DNA of 47,399 bases. Source: a virus. The notes under the pieces are model-generated. The model was not told where the DNA came from and searched no databases. It saw only the letters and a list, made by a program, of their open reading frames with translations. Position 1 is the first letter of the stretch, and each line of letters starts with the position of its first letter. A program made the position numbers and the translations under genes. This document shows positions 17,054 to 25,945 of the stretch, in pieces. The stretch spans positions 1-47,399 of IMG/VR virus record IMGVR_UViG_3300028623_000324; one strand, given 5' to 3'.

Positions 17054-17605
17054 TTAAATAAACATTCCTGTGTTTGACATCAGCGTGAAAAGCCTCAATA
17101 TATGCTTACATGCTCCAGGTATGTGATTCGGATTCCGATAAGGTCTACCAAGTGGAGGGGGTGGAGTCTTCCTTGTATAAGGAATAAACTTCCTACCCAA
17201 GGCTCCTTGTTGAAGCAATTCGTATGAGAAATCAAACCGTAGCGATGGACAGTTGCAGGATACCCGTATTCCTGATTCCCCTTGTCTAATGGGGTTCATA
17301 TAGTATGTCTTCTTGGTGGCTGGATCTGAAAGTGTTATTATCTTTCCAGTTAGTTCCTCTTTTGTTTGAGCTACGTTTACTCCAAATAATTGTATTGATT
17401 GAATCCATCCAGTCTTTGATCTTGATGAAATCGTCAACATCTTTGTTCCAAATGCCGGCGATATCTTGATGTCAAGCAACTGAACGAAAGCGGAGTTGCC
17501 CTGGCGAACTCCACCATCCATCCTATTCGTCCCTGTTGCGAGGCTTTTCGGTGTTGCTTTGGTCGCCATCTCGACTAACTCCAGTATGTAGTCTGACCTA
17601 TTCAT
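17054..17605 (-). CDS. SWIM-type zinc-finger protein of the head gene cluster
   Basis: This 183-residue protein carries C117-x-C119 in RVSCNCPSLRF and C166-x-H168 in PGACKHILRLF, the CxC-xn-CxH pattern of SWIM zinc fingers, with a Pro-rich loop (KTPPPPLGRP) between. SWIM modules bind DNA or proteins. The N-terminus (MNRSDYILELVEMATKAT) is an amphipathic helix somewhat like the cargo motif. It lies between portal-linked and scaffold genes, so it may be a minor head component. The zinc pattern is visible; the function is not known to me. Confidence 0.6.
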   Translation of the reverse strand: MNRSDYILELVEMATKATPKSLATGTNRMDGGVRQGNSAFVQLLDIKISPAFGTKMLTISSRSKTGWIQSIQLFGVNVAQTKEELTGKIITLSDPATKKTYYMNPIRQGESGIRVSCNCPSLRFDFSYELLQQGALGRKFIPYTRKTPPPPLGRPYRNPNHIPGACKHILRLFTLMSNTGMFI

Positions 17606-18264
17606 TCTTTGCTACCAAGACCAAGCATCTTCTTTAGGACTCCTACTACATATTTATAGAATTCGTCGTCCTCTTCAGTAAGATTATATTCATCGGTAAC
17701 AATTTTCTTTGCCCTATTCCAGAGATCCTCTACCTCCGCTACTGTTTTTCCTGATTGATCGGCGAAGGACTTGACTATCTCTGCTGTTTCTATTAGCCTA
17801 ATGAGGAATTCCTCATCTTGAATACCCTTATCTTGTCTAAGGTCATTTGTTGCCTGAGCTACAAACTCTGTTAGGCAATCGAGGAATATCTCGTATTCAA
17901 CACATTCCATAACAGGCATGAAATACTGCGTCTCAATCATTCCATGTGTGAGAGCTGACGACAATGCTTTAATGGCCTCATTATTAGCGTCGTAAGCAAG
18001 TCCTCCAAATGTTCTTGAGGTCATATACCTACTCAGCTGTCTATGGAATTTCTTTCCAGCTGTTGACTTGTGATATCGGCGCATTCCTTTGAGCATCTTA
18101 TACTTGTTCTTGCGCCATTGTGATTTCGTTTGCTGTCCCCTCTGGAAGTCACGAATACCAGTTACAATCTGGGTTCGTCTCTTTATGAAGTCAGACTCTC
18201 CCAGATTTGATTCTCGGAGTTCGATATCAAATATTACCTTGTCGTCGTCTGAGGCAAATTTCAT
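17602..18264 (-). CDS. Hypothetical helical protein beside the portal
   Basis: I place the start at the ATG at 18264, one base after the portal stop, instead of the longer TTG frame. The 220-residue product has a basic N-terminal half (RKNKYKMLKGMRRYHKSTAG) and a helical C-terminal domain (KTVAEVEDLWNRAKKIVTDE ending KKMLGLGSKE). The last segment looks like a domain I associate with other large phages but cannot name. The start has only a weak AGGGA site, so coupling to the portal is likely. A prohead core role is possible. Confidence 0.6.
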   Translation of the reverse strand: MKFASDDDKVIFDIELRESNLGESDFIKRRTQIVTGIRDFQRGQQTKSQWRKNKYKMLKGMRRYHKSTAGKKFHRQLSRYMTSRTFGGLAYDANNEAIKALSSALTHGMIETQYFMPVMECVEYEIFLDCLTEFVAQATNDLRQDKGIQDEEFLIRLIETAEIVKSFADQSGKTVAEVEDLWNRAKKIVTDEYNLTEEDDEFYKYVVGVLKKMLGLGSKE

Positions 18265-18265
18265 G

Positions 18266-19771
18266 TTAAATCCCTGGAGGAGCTTCGTCTGATGGAGGTT
18301 CAATTACAGGTTTCGTGACCTTAAAGATCTTGTCTAGCGTTACTATTTTCAAGAAGTCCTTAAGGAACTTATTCATTTCATTTGTATCTATGCTATATTT
18401 CATGCTTGTGGCAATACCATTCAATGAAGTTGCTATGTTATTCACAACGCTTACCAGCGTGTCTACATACTCCAACCTATCCAAGTCTTCCACTGAGATC
18501 AATGAGTTTGTGAACTTGACTTCAATATCTGAAGGCTTTGGTGATAAACCAGAATTAACAAGATGAGAAAGCGCTATCTGGGTAAGGCCTTCTCTCACTG
18601 CGCGCTGAATAGTTCCCAGTTTTCTCACGTAGCGTGCAAATAATTTGAGCGTCTCGTTCTTAGATACTTCTCCACTAAACAAGAATGGGTACGGTACTCC
18701 GATTGATGCACAGATACATTTCCGTAGATCTTCGAGTACTGAGACATCCTGCATCTCGTCGAATCTTGGATCTGCTTTTCGTAGATCTCCATGGGTTGAG
18801 AAGATCGGAACTGCCTTAAATCTTCCTATTGACGCAAGAATGTCTGTTATTCTTGTCCCTGACGAATTGATATTGATATCTTTGTCATTCAGAACCCGTT
18901 CGTAGGTCTGAAGAATCTCTTTAAGGTCTGCTGCTTGCGTCCCATCTGGAACCTGTACTCCAATCAATGAAGATGAGTTGATCTTCTGCACATAAGATGC
19001 AGGGATAAGAACTGTCAGTAAGGACAACTGGTCAAGAAGGTCGAATGTTCCCCAGAGCATTGGCTTGCCCATACGAACATATTCTGACATGTTCTTGTCA
19101 TCAACCTTAATCCGAAGCTTTGATCCTCCAAGACAGAAGAAGGCGTACTGCTTTGAGTCAAGTTCGGTCTTCTCCTTCTCGTTTGTCATGAAGAATTTTG
19201 GCTCTGCTTCTGCATAGACCGCTACTGTCTTTGCCTGTTCAACGCTATCATGAATTGCTGTTATTCCTTTTCCTGCCTCGACATCCATCTTCAGGTAATA
19301 TTCACCGTAGGATAGGAAGTCGTCCATGAAAGATGCCAGAATTCCATCAATATTCACCTTTGCTTGTAGCTCGTCAAGTTTCGTTTTGAACGTTGCGTTT
19401 GGTGAGGTTATGTAGACAATGTCGTTTGTTATTGGGTTTGGTGCAAGTGAATCCTCAATCATCATATTAAGGATTCCCGTATAGAGATAGTTGTCTCTAT
19501 GTTGATCGACCATCTCTACAATAGCGGTCTTCTTTGCAACAACCTTTTGATAAAGTGTTGATAGGACTGATTTTACCTTTGCGTCTTTGAATGTCTTGAA
19601 TAGAGCTTTGTCAGCAAGCTGGTCAATAGTCAGTTGCTGAAGGTTGATTTGACTCGTCTGATTGACTACTTTCTTGTTTAATTCTTGTACTGTCTGTTCA
19701 AGGAGAGTGATCTTCGGCTTTGAGAAAACTGCGCTGAAGCTCTCTTTTATTCCATCAATTACTTTTGACAT
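18266..19771 (-). CDS. Portal protein (gp20-like)
   Basis: This 501-residue protein lies downstream of the large terminase. Typical portal traits are the segment FMDDFLSYGEYYLKMDVE, the tyrosine-rich core, and the stretch CASIGVPYPFLFSGEVSKNE followed by a long helix (LKLFARYVRKLGTIQRAVRE), which corresponds to the portal stem region. The first 50 residues are coiled coil (LLEQTVQELNKKVVNQ). Portals form the dodecameric DNA gate at one vertex and dock the terminase. The length matches T4-like portals (about 520). It overlaps the HNH gene upstream by 13 bases. Confidence 0.85.
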   Translation of the reverse strand: MSKVIDGIKESFSAVFSKPKITLLEQTVQELNKKVVNQTSQINLQQLTIDQLADKALFKTFKDAKVKSVLSTLYQKVVAKKTAIVEMVDQHRDNYLYTGILNMMIEDSLAPNPITNDIVYITSPNATFKTKLDELQAKVNIDGILASFMDDFLSYGEYYLKMDVEAGKGITAIHDSVEQAKTVAVYAEAEPKFFMTNEKEKTELDSKQYAFFCLGGSKLRIKVDDKNMSEYVRMGKPMLWGTFDLLDQLSLLTVLIPASYVQKINSSSLIGVQVPDGTQAADLKEILQTYERVLNDKDININSSGTRITDILASIGRFKAVPIFSTHGDLRKADPRFDEMQDVSVLEDLRKCICASIGVPYPFLFSGEVSKNETLKLFARYVRKLGTIQRAVREGLTQIALSHLVNSGLSPKPSDIEVKFTNSLISVEDLDRLEYVDTLVSVVNNIATSLNGIATSMKYSIDTNEMNKFLKDFLKIVTLDKIFKVTKPVIEPPSDEAPPGI

Positions 19772-20208
19772 ATGTTTCTCCGAAATATATCTACTGGCCT
19801 ATTAAGTATACTGTCAACAGGAAAACCATGAAGCTTCTTGAAGTTCTCCGGTGACCAATGACAATCGTAATGCAAAGGCATACAATTCTTTACTGAGCGA
19901 GTCCCTCCATCTCTTACCAACTTCCTGTGATGGTAGACGGCTGATTTCCATCCTTCAACTATTGTTGTCTTGCAAACTTCACATATGCCATTACAATTAA
20001 GAAAGGCCTCCAGTTTGGTTTCAGGTGTAAATTCTTTTCCTTTGCGCCTTGTGTTCTGAGCTTTTGCTGCCTTCAGGCTCATCCCATGTAGGTTGGCAAA
20101 GGCTTTCGCTCCCATTCTTGTTTGATCATAAAGCTTTGAGAATGAATTTAGACCTGGATTACTCTCCCGATCTATTAACAGGTCGTCGCGAACCTTTATT
20201 CTTCTCAT
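19759..20208 (-). CDS. HNH endonuclease between terminase and portal
   Basis: This 149-residue protein has a zinc pair (GICEVCKTTI), the central AVYHHRKLVRDGG and NCMPLHYDCHW, together an HNH nuclease core. The last part (FKKLHGFPVDSI) closely matches the C-terminus of a second HNH protein at 30047-30871. The N-terminal 50 residues are helical and may bind DNA. It overlaps both terminase and portal genes by a few bases, so it is fully embedded in the packaging operon. HNH proteins next to terminases assist DNA cutting in some phages; a homing origin is the alternative. The nuclease fold is clear, the role is inferred. Confidence 0.8.
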   Translation of the reverse strand: MRRIKVRDDLLIDRESNPGLNSFSKLYDQTRMGAKAFANLHGMSLKAAKAQNTRRKGKEFTPETKLEAFLNCNGICEVCKTTIVEGWKSAVYHHRKLVRDGGTRSVKNCMPLHYDCHWSPENFKKLHGFPVDSILNRPVDIFRRNICQK

Positions 20209-22112
20209 TTAAACATATTCCTTTGATCAAGTACCTCTCCTGGGATTATTCCATGTCGTATCTTATTATATAATTCCTCGGATGGAGATCTCTTCGCTAG
20301 CTGCAGGTCGAAGTATTCCTTCATCTTCAAAGCCGAGAAATCAGCATGTTGAATTGCATGGGTTACAACTATCGCTACACACTCAACTAAGTCATTTGAG
20401 GGTCCTCTATGTGTTCCTCTCCTTCCTTGTGAGTGGGAACCTGGGTGATCTACCTTATGATTTATCTTATCGTGATCCAGGTTGAATAGCTCGTCTCTAT
20501 ATGTCTTATTGTGATAGTGTGAGATCATCCTCTCATAATACGTGTTGGCAAGCGTCAGATATTCTGCATCTGACTTAAGAAGATTATATTTTGCCGCCTT
20601 TATTCCCGCAGCATTCAATAGCTGAATTGAGTCTGTTGATTGAAACTGATCAAATGTTACAAGAGCTATGTTGAGACCCTTTTCTCTTAGCCAGAATAGA
20701 AAGTCTCTCACCTTGAAGAAGGGCATCTCGTCTCCAAGGATCCTTGTGGACTCAATTGGAAGCATGATGTCTACTGTTATATGTGGCTGTTTGAGCTCTC
20801 CCTTCTTGACAAAAGAGTCTGCATATGCTCCCGCAAAGCCCAACATATCTTTGACTGTTGCGTAATCAACATGAAAGTAGTGCGGAAGATTCGGCTTGAG
20901 AATTGTTTTGAAGTCGAAGAAGTCTTTCAGGGCTACGGAATCGTTTGAAGATAGCGTTATCAGTTCTCTTGAGAATGGAGACCTAATAGATAGGTTCTGT
21001 GTTGCCTCTGTATAGGCGTCTTTTGATTTGAATAGTTTCCTACTATCTACACGGGCATGTCCAATTACATCTTTAATGGCCTGTCCTATATTATCCTTGA
21101 AAACCTGACGGAAGTTCTCTGGAATAAACTTGTAATAGAGCTTTACTTCCTCTGGTAGCTCTTCGATAACTTCTTTGAAAGGCTTTGTAAAGTCAATATC
21201 TTCTTGATCAATCGGAAAGTGACTGACTGTGAATTTGAGGTCATGCTCTGATTCAACCATCAGTGGTTCTACCAGGTCTGTCCCTAGGAAGACCAAGAAT
21301 TCTTCATCAAGATAGTGTTTGCGGCGTGTCTCATAGGCTACGACGTTTGATACATGAATTAGTGGATTGTCCTTTGCGGCAAGTATGCGTGATTCAACGA
21401 ATGATGTCGGGACAGCGGCTGATGAAACCAGAACTGAAAGTCCTTTGTCTTTGCCTCCAATGACGAAACGGTTTAATCGTCTATTCAATACTGCTGAATA
21501 TAGTCCTGTTGCCTTGCTATAGGATTCTACGAATACACCGTGTTTATCCAAGAAGTTGGCTTCATCAAGTATTGCACAGAAAAGGTCAGTTCCTATCTGA
21601 TGTCCTACATCCGATCCAAATATGACCATCTGACTCTTGAACTCAAGAACAGATGACTTGGCTGAGTTTCGTTGATAGTATTTCTGGAAATATGGTATCC
21701 CATCTATGATTCTTCGTATTCGTCCAAAGCCTGTTAATTCGGCTTGTTTAAGTGAAACTGAGAAGTAGATATAGGCTAGTACTGAGGCCTTCATCAAATC
21801 GAATAAAAATGGAATTGGTTCGTAACAGGAAAGTTCGTAAAGCTTGCGTATTACTATTGTTTCTGCTGCTGTTGATTTACCCGATCCAAGAGATCCTGTG
21901 GCTATCCATTCCGAACATTCATTATTTATGACGTGGGCTATCTCTTCCTTCCAAATGTCATAAAGACGCCCTGAAATATCGTCTCCTGAATAGAAAGGTG
22001 AATCAAGCCACTTCTCGATTGTGATAACTTCGCGAACTTGCTTGGCTTCTCCAGTGCCCAGTGTCCCCGATAGTTCTCCTAAGAAATCAGATAACTCATT
22101 TGGCTGCGACAT
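20205..22112 (-). CDS. Terminase large subunit
   Basis: This 635-residue protein is the DNA packaging motor. Walker A is GSLGSGKST at residues 73-81, and the Walker B-type LFCAILDEAN is at 177-186 with catalytic DE at 183-184. The C-terminal nuclease domain begins near residue 410 with YFHVDYATVKDMLGFAGAYA, which supplies the first metal-binding Asp. It overlaps the upstream gene by 17 bases and the HNH gene by four. The start has AAGG unusually close, so translation may depend on the upstream gene. The assignment is firm. Confidence 0.92.
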   Translation of the reverse strand: MSQPNELSDFLGELSGTLGTGEAKQVREVITIEKWLDSPFYSGDDISGRLYDIWKEEIAHVINNECSEWIATGSLGSGKSTAAETIVIRKLYELSCYEPIPFLFDLMKASVLAYIYFSVSLKQAELTGFGRIRRIIDGIPYFQKYYQRNSAKSSVLEFKSQMVIFGSDVGHQIGTDLFCAILDEANFLDKHGVFVESYSKATGLYSAVLNRRLNRFVIGGKDKGLSVLVSSAAVPTSFVESRILAAKDNPLIHVSNVVAYETRRKHYLDEEFLVFLGTDLVEPLMVESEHDLKFTVSHFPIDQEDIDFTKPFKEVIEELPEEVKLYYKFIPENFRQVFKDNIGQAIKDVIGHARVDSRKLFKSKDAYTEATQNLSIRSPFSRELITLSSNDSVALKDFFDFKTILKPNLPHYFHVDYATVKDMLGFAGAYADSFVKKGELKQPHITVDIMLPIESTRILGDEMPFFKVRDFLFWLREKGLNIALVTFDQFQSTDSIQLLNAAGIKAAKYNLLKSDAEYLTLANTYYERMISHYHNKTYRDELFNLDHDKINHKVDHPGSHSQGRRGTHRGPSNDLVECVAIVVTHAIQHADFSALKMKEYFDLQLAKRSPSEELYNKIRHGIIPGEVLDQRNMFK

Positions 22113-22653
22113 CCTTTTTGGTTACCTTCTGTGGAGTTGGACTCCATGGTTCTGCCATATATCTTTTGATCCAGGTTGCGTCCGCATTGGCGATGTATTC
22201 CCGAATCACATGTTCAGTTAACTTCTTATCCATTACTGTCTCTTTTCTACCGGCTCCCACCGATGGAAAATAGACAAATTCATTCTCTTTAGGCTTTAGC
22301 GAGGCCTTCTTCTCTACCCTTGATTGACCAGTTCCAAGTGTTGCCTGTCTCATTAACTGCGAGTTGTACGAGGCAAAGTCACCTTTGTGTTCGAGATAGA
22401 ATGGGCCGGTTGCTATCTGTGCTCCAATGGTTAAGTCCTGAACCTTTGAGACTATTACTCCATACGTTAGAAGTAGGTTGAACGCGGCAGAGACCTCGGC
22501 TACTGAGACTGTGGCGATATCGACTCTTGGTTTCTTCTTGAGCTGAACGATTCGTTCCGGTGAATTTGAGTCAGGAAATTCATCCTCAAACGGCCATCCC
22601 GTTGCCTTCATTTCCCTCAGTGCGTATAATTGTTCATGTATTGCTAATGACAT
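22096..22653 (-). CDS. Putative head cargo protein with N-terminal EQL motif
   Basis: This 185-residue protein begins MSLAIHEQLYALREMKATG, the clearest copy of the shared N-terminal motif. Beyond residue 45 is a mixed domain (VSAAFNLLLTYGVIVSKVQD), then a basic region and a KKDVAAK tail. No known family is recognised. The sequence ALRE-M after the motif would suit a gp21-type protease that cuts after LxE. A small-terminase role was considered because it precedes the large terminase, but the composition gives no support for it. Confidence 0.6.
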   Translation of the reverse strand: MSLAIHEQLYALREMKATGWPFEDEFPDSNSPERIVQLKKKPRVDIATVSVAEVSAAFNLLLTYGVIVSKVQDLTIGAQIATGPFYLEHKGDFASYNSQLMRQATLGTGQSRVEKKASLKPKENEFVYFPSVGAGRKETVMDKKLTEHVIREYIANADATWIKRYMAEPWSPTPQKVTKKDVAAK

Positions 22654-22657
22654 TGGC

Positions 22658-23476
22658 TTAATCCCATTTCATTCCGACTGCGTAGATTCCATGGTCTGGG
22701 GTTCCCGCATTTGAAATACGAACATTCGATAGTTTATCGACGAACAGTATCGTTCCCTTTGCCCCTGTGTCGTTCATTCTCTGGATATCCGAGTCATTCC
22801 TCGCCAACACAATAAACCCTGTTGGCTTGTCTTCCTTTCCAACTTGAAGTAGGGTTGCTGTTTCCGATGACCAGAACTTATCCCAGGATTTCTTCAGCTG
22901 CGGAAGATATTTCTTGCCTTCCTCGTCATTGTTAATCCCTTTGTCCTTATACAGAACCAGAAACTTGCCATTGAGCAGGGCTGATAGTCTGGTTGGAGCC
23001 AGGGAAATAGTCTCTGTAGATTCCTCGAATGATTCTTTGTTCCAGTTCGTAATGTCTTTTGATACACGGGCCAGTGATTGCTCTGGTGTATCGTCTGGAT
23101 TCGCATGTTTCTGATAATCCTTGACTATCTTGATCTTCAGAACCTTTGCGGCAAGCTTCTCGATTTCGGTCTTTCCTTTTGGCTGCTCGGTCTCGATCGC
23201 CTTTGACATCTCAATCGAATATGCTCTGGAAAGAGCTTTTAGCTTTGGATCGAAACCATCCTTCTCTTCGAAGTTGTTCAGACGGAATTCTTCTGTGATT
23301 CCGATAATTCTATCTGCAGATGAAGCGGCATCGTCCTCTTTTGCTCCCTGATTGAGCAGAAAGTCGTGAATCTTCTTCCAGCGAGCTGCTACCGATTGCT
23401 TCTGTAGCGCGTCTTTCCTACTCATCTCGTCCATGACTCCACGATGGAGGTGCATCTGCATATTTTGAATTGTCAT
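22658..23476 (-). CDS. Hypothetical protein of the cargo cluster
   Basis: This 272-residue protein starts MTIQNMQMHLHRGVMDEMSR behind AGGAGATATC. The N-terminus is helical but lacks the exact EQL pattern. The first 130 residues are helical and charged. The C-terminal half (FLVLYKDKGIN, TGFIVLARNDSDIQRM, GTILFVDKLSNVRI) is a compact alpha/beta domain. No motif is recognised. It lies between two proteins with the motif, so co-packaging is possible. Confidence 0.6.
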   Translation of the reverse strand: MTIQNMQMHLHRGVMDEMSRKDALQKQSVAARWKKIHDFLLNQGAKEDDAASSADRIIGITEEFRLNNFEEKDGFDPKLKALSRAYSIEMSKAIETEQPKGKTEIEKLAAKVLKIKIVKDYQKHANPDDTPEQSLARVSKDITNWNKESFEESTETISLAPTRLSALLNGKFLVLYKDKGINNDEEGKKYLPQLKKSWDKFWSSETATLLQVGKEDKPTGFIVLARNDSDIQRMNDTGAKGTILFVDKLSNVRISNAGTPDHGIYAVGMKWD

Positions 23477-23484
23477 GATATCTC

Positions 23485-23742
23485 CTATCCAGCTATCTGA
23501 TCAGCGATGATGGCTATTGCAATTCGATCATTCTTTGGGTTGAACTTCTTCTTGACATAAGCTTTTATGTCGGGTTCATAGTACAGTGATGCTGCCAGAT
23601 CTGATGCCACATCGCTTAGATCTTGACCGTCTGAAGTTGAGTCATCTGCCGCATCTTGACAACGCTGCTGAAATTGCTTATCCGTCAAGGCTTTTGCTTC
23701 TCTTAATGCCATAAACTGTTCTACTATTGCACATGCGCTCAT
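23485..23742 (-). CDS. Small putative head cargo protein with EQF motif
   Basis: This 85-residue protein begins MSACAIVEQFMALREAKAL and then has an acidic middle (DDSTSDGQDLSDVASDLAAS) and a short C-terminal helix ending IADQIAG. The N-terminal 15 residues match those of the neighbour at 22096-22653 (EQ, ALRE) although the rest is unrelated. ALRE-A fits an LxE-type cleavage site. Its small size and acidity recall the internal peptides of T4 heads. The GGAGCATAT ribosome site is good. Confidence 0.6.
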   Translation of the reverse strand: MSACAIVEQFMALREAKALTDKQFQQRCQDAADDSTSDGQDLSDVASDLAASLYYEPDIKAYVKKKFNPKNDRIAIAIIADQIAG

Positions 23743-24146
23743 ATATGCTCCAGTGCGTCTTTGAGATGGGTCATGAAACTATTCCAGATGTAGATCAAGT
23801 CCATCTGGAAACGCTTTCCAACTATCTTGTCTGAATCGACATAAATAGTTTTGCCGCTTTTGGTAAGTCTTGAAGTTATCGAGAAGCACTCTCCGTCAGT
23901 TCTGGAACTATTCTTCCAGTATTGAATGTCTGTGTAGGCTGATTGGACTTCAGCTCCATTAAGAAACTTGGGATCAAGCTCAAATGGAACCACGATTGCA
24001 TATTTTGCCATCGAGCCTGTTCCAATCTTCGATAGTCCCGTCATTTTATCTTTGCAGGAATTGATATGTAGAACCAGATCTTTCCCTGTCTTGATTGTAT
24101 CAAGAGATTCTCTTACCATATGGAGCTGTTCGAGTATTGAATCCAT
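23739..24146 (-). CDS. Putative head cargo protein with EQL motif
   Basis: This 135-residue protein begins MDSILEQLHMVRESLDTIK, a further copy of the shared motif, here close to the first residue. The rest is a globular alpha/beta domain (GSMAKYAIVVPFELDP, TIYVDSDKIVGKRFQM). There is no recognised family. It shares TAATG with the upstream gene and four bases with the downstream gene, so it is translated as part of a tight set. Confidence 0.6.
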   Translation of the reverse strand: MDSILEQLHMVRESLDTIKTGKDLVLHINSCKDKMTGLSKIGTGSMAKYAIVVPFELDPKFLNGAEVQSAYTDIQYWKNSSRTDGECFSITSRLTKSGKTIYVDSDKIVGKRFQMDLIYIWNSFMTHLKDALEHI

Positions 24147-24823
24147 TATTTTCCCTCAAATGTCTTAATCCAGTTCTTTGCGTCTTGCATACCGTTTGAG
24201 GACATTGGTTCGTTTTTCATAAAGAGTTCTATAAATTTGTCTTCCATGTCCTTTGGAATCGATTTCATTGTTCCTTTTATTGAGTCCCTCACGTCGTTCT
24301 TGTCCTTGAAGGATGTGTTTAGTATTGTAAATACGTTATAAAGGTCTTGTCCAGTCGTTACAAAATGGGAATTTTGCTTTAGGACTAAATTTATGTCAGC
24401 GATTCTGTCGTCGACGTCTCGCATAATGTTCTTTGCTAGTGAAGTTATCCTGTTTACTATGTCTCTGACTGAACCAAGCTTCACTTGTGGTACTGGCTTT
24501 GGTACTGAAACCTTCGGTGCGATTGGCGGAGGTGGTAATGGTGGTGGGGTTGGTGTTTTGATACCTTGATTAACCGGCATCCCTTTTGATCTTTCTATTG
24601 ATGCTGCGATATTATCAAATTTCTGATCTCTTAGGGCAGCAATAAAGTTAAGAAGCTTATCCTGCTTGGTAATTTTGCTTGCTCTGGTTAGACAGAATTG
24701 GGCAAAAGCTCCAGGTCCCATTTGAGATGAACGTCTCTGAATATCTGCAACCTCGCTGTTGTATTTCCCATCGGTCTCTTGCAGACCAGCAAGAATATCT
24801 AGGCTCTCTAAGAGATCTTTCAT
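24146..24823 (-). CDS. Proline-linked two-domain protein of the cargo cluster
   Basis: The start is the ATG at 24823 (ATGA overlap with the ligase stop, GAGAGG upstream), giving 225 residues. It begins MKDLLESLDILAGLQETDG, a diverged form of the motif with an LQE-T site. The first domain includes GPGAFAQFCLTRASKITKQD, and a Pro-rich linker (TPTPPPLPPPPIAP) at about residues 90-103 separates it from a helical C-terminal domain. The linker suggests an extended or flexible protein. No family is recognised. Confidence 0.6.
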   Translation of the reverse strand: MKDLLESLDILAGLQETDGKYNSEVADIQRRSSQMGPGAFAQFCLTRASKITKQDKLLNFIAALRDQKFDNIAASIERSKGMPVNQGIKTPTPPPLPPPPIAPKVSVPKPVPQVKLGSVRDIVNRITSLAKNIMRDVDDRIADINLVLKQNSHFVTTGQDLYNVFTILNTSFKDKNDVRDSIKGTMKSIPKDMEDKFIELFMKNEPMSSNGMQDAKNWIKTFEGK

Positions 24824-25776
24824 CGTTTGACCTCTCCACGCCATGGTATATCTGCTTTCGGTTTGTCCAATCGTAGCCGCTTGAATCTTGGATGGCGAAC
24901 CGCATCCTTCGTCAGTTCTGTGAAGGCTACTTCAATAAAGACTCCAGCCATTGTTCCATCGAGACACATCTTGTAGAGTCTTTTGCGCATCTCGTCTGTA
25001 AATCCGGCGACATCTATAGTGTCTGCGTTTATTCCTTTTGTGATTGGCGCTGAAGGATCTTCTATTGGTTTGACTACCAGCGCGCCGAGATTATCGGTGA
25101 ACTTTCCTTCACCTACCTTGTACCCAATACAAGGCCAATCTGCGGTATTTACCTGCTTCAACTTGTACCATGCAGAGGTCTTATCGAATGAGTAGGTTGA
25201 GTCTGAGGCCTTTGCCATTCCTCCCTCATATCCTTTTGAGAGAAACTTTGCGAAGGCTTTATCAATAGATGCCTGATCCTTTACCTTGATTCGCTCTGTT
25301 GCCTGCACAAACGGTGAGCGAAGGGTACGGATTGTCTGCAACATTCTTAATCGGCGTTGCAAATAGGGAACCTGTGATCCTCCAGCCTTAACCTCTTCTG
25401 ATGTAAGCATGTCGAAGATATAGAGTTTGAGCTGTAGATCTTCATGTGATAGATCTGAACGTGTCCCCGTAAGGTGCATTGTGGTTTCCCAGTCTGATAC
25501 AAATACTTCCGCATCAAATAGGAAGCCCTGGTCAAGAAGTAACTTCATTGCCTTGAGAATATGGGCAGTGTTATAGACCGGTTTTCCGTTACGTGAAAGC
25601 ACGACATATTTGTCCGTCTCTGGGTCTTTGAATACAAGGACTCGTATGCCGTCAATCTTCGATTCAATTGACTGAATGTTTTGCTGCTTCAGAACATTCG
25701 GCTTGTACGCGCCCCTATTCTTTGCCGGAACCAGAAACGTTTCAATAAGGTATTTAATCGCATCTGAGATGTTCAT
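24820..25776 (-). CDS. ATP-dependent DNA ligase
   Basis: This 318-residue ligase starts at the ATG at 25776 that shares TAATG with the preceding small gene. Motif I is ESKIDGIRV with the adenylated Lys at residue 40; motif III is FDAEVFV; motif IV EGGMAK; motif V WYKLKQVN. The C-terminal OB-fold domain ends with HPRFKRLRLDKP, as in T7-type ligases. It seals nicks in phage DNA. Its place inside a cluster of motif-bearing cargo candidates, with an N-terminal helix MNISDAIKYLIETF, raises the possibility that it is packaged. Enzyme assignment is firm; packaging is speculative. Confidence 0.9.
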   Translation of the reverse strand: MNISDAIKYLIETFLVPAKNRGAYKPNVLKQQNIQSIESKIDGIRVLVFKDPETDKYVVLSRNGKPVYNTAHILKAMKLLLDQGFLFDAEVFVSDWETTMHLTGTRSDLSHEDLQLKLYIFDMLTSEEVKAGGSQVPYLQRRLRMLQTIRTLRSPFVQATERIKVKDQASIDKAFAKFLSKGYEGGMAKASDSTYSFDKTSAWYKLKQVNTADWPCIGYKVGEGKFTDNLGALVVKPIEDPSAPITKGINADTIDVAGFTDEMRKRLYKMCLDGTMAGVFIEVAFTELTKDAVRHPRFKRLRLDKPKADIPWRGEVKR

Positions 25777-25943
25777 TAGCACGCCTTTCCTGCAGCCTCA
25801 CATTCAGTGCAGTGCCCTTTAACCTTGGACTCTGGATTCTGCTGCGTAAACTCCTTCTTACAGAGTATACACATAGTCATAGATTCGTTCTGCTTGCTTG
25901 TGCGAATGGCTGCGAACTGCTCATGCATCGCTTGACCTGACAT
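25776..25943 (-). CDS. 55-residue zinc-ribbon miniprotein with EQF motif
   Basis: This short gene begins MSGQAMHEQFAAIRTSK and continues with a zinc ribbon: CILC at residues 25-28 and CTEC at 45-48, ending in a Cys. Its first 14 residues are identical to the next gene upstream (25946-26350) although 9 of these 14 codons differ at synonymous positions. The stop shares TAATG with the ligase start. The N-terminus looks like a conserved module placed on a tiny zinc domain. Conserved protein-level identity strongly supports real coding. Confidence 0.75.
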   Translation of the reverse strand: MSGQAMHEQFAAIRTSKQNESMTMCILCKKEFTQQNPESKVKGHCTECEAAGKAC

Positions 25944-25945
25944 AA

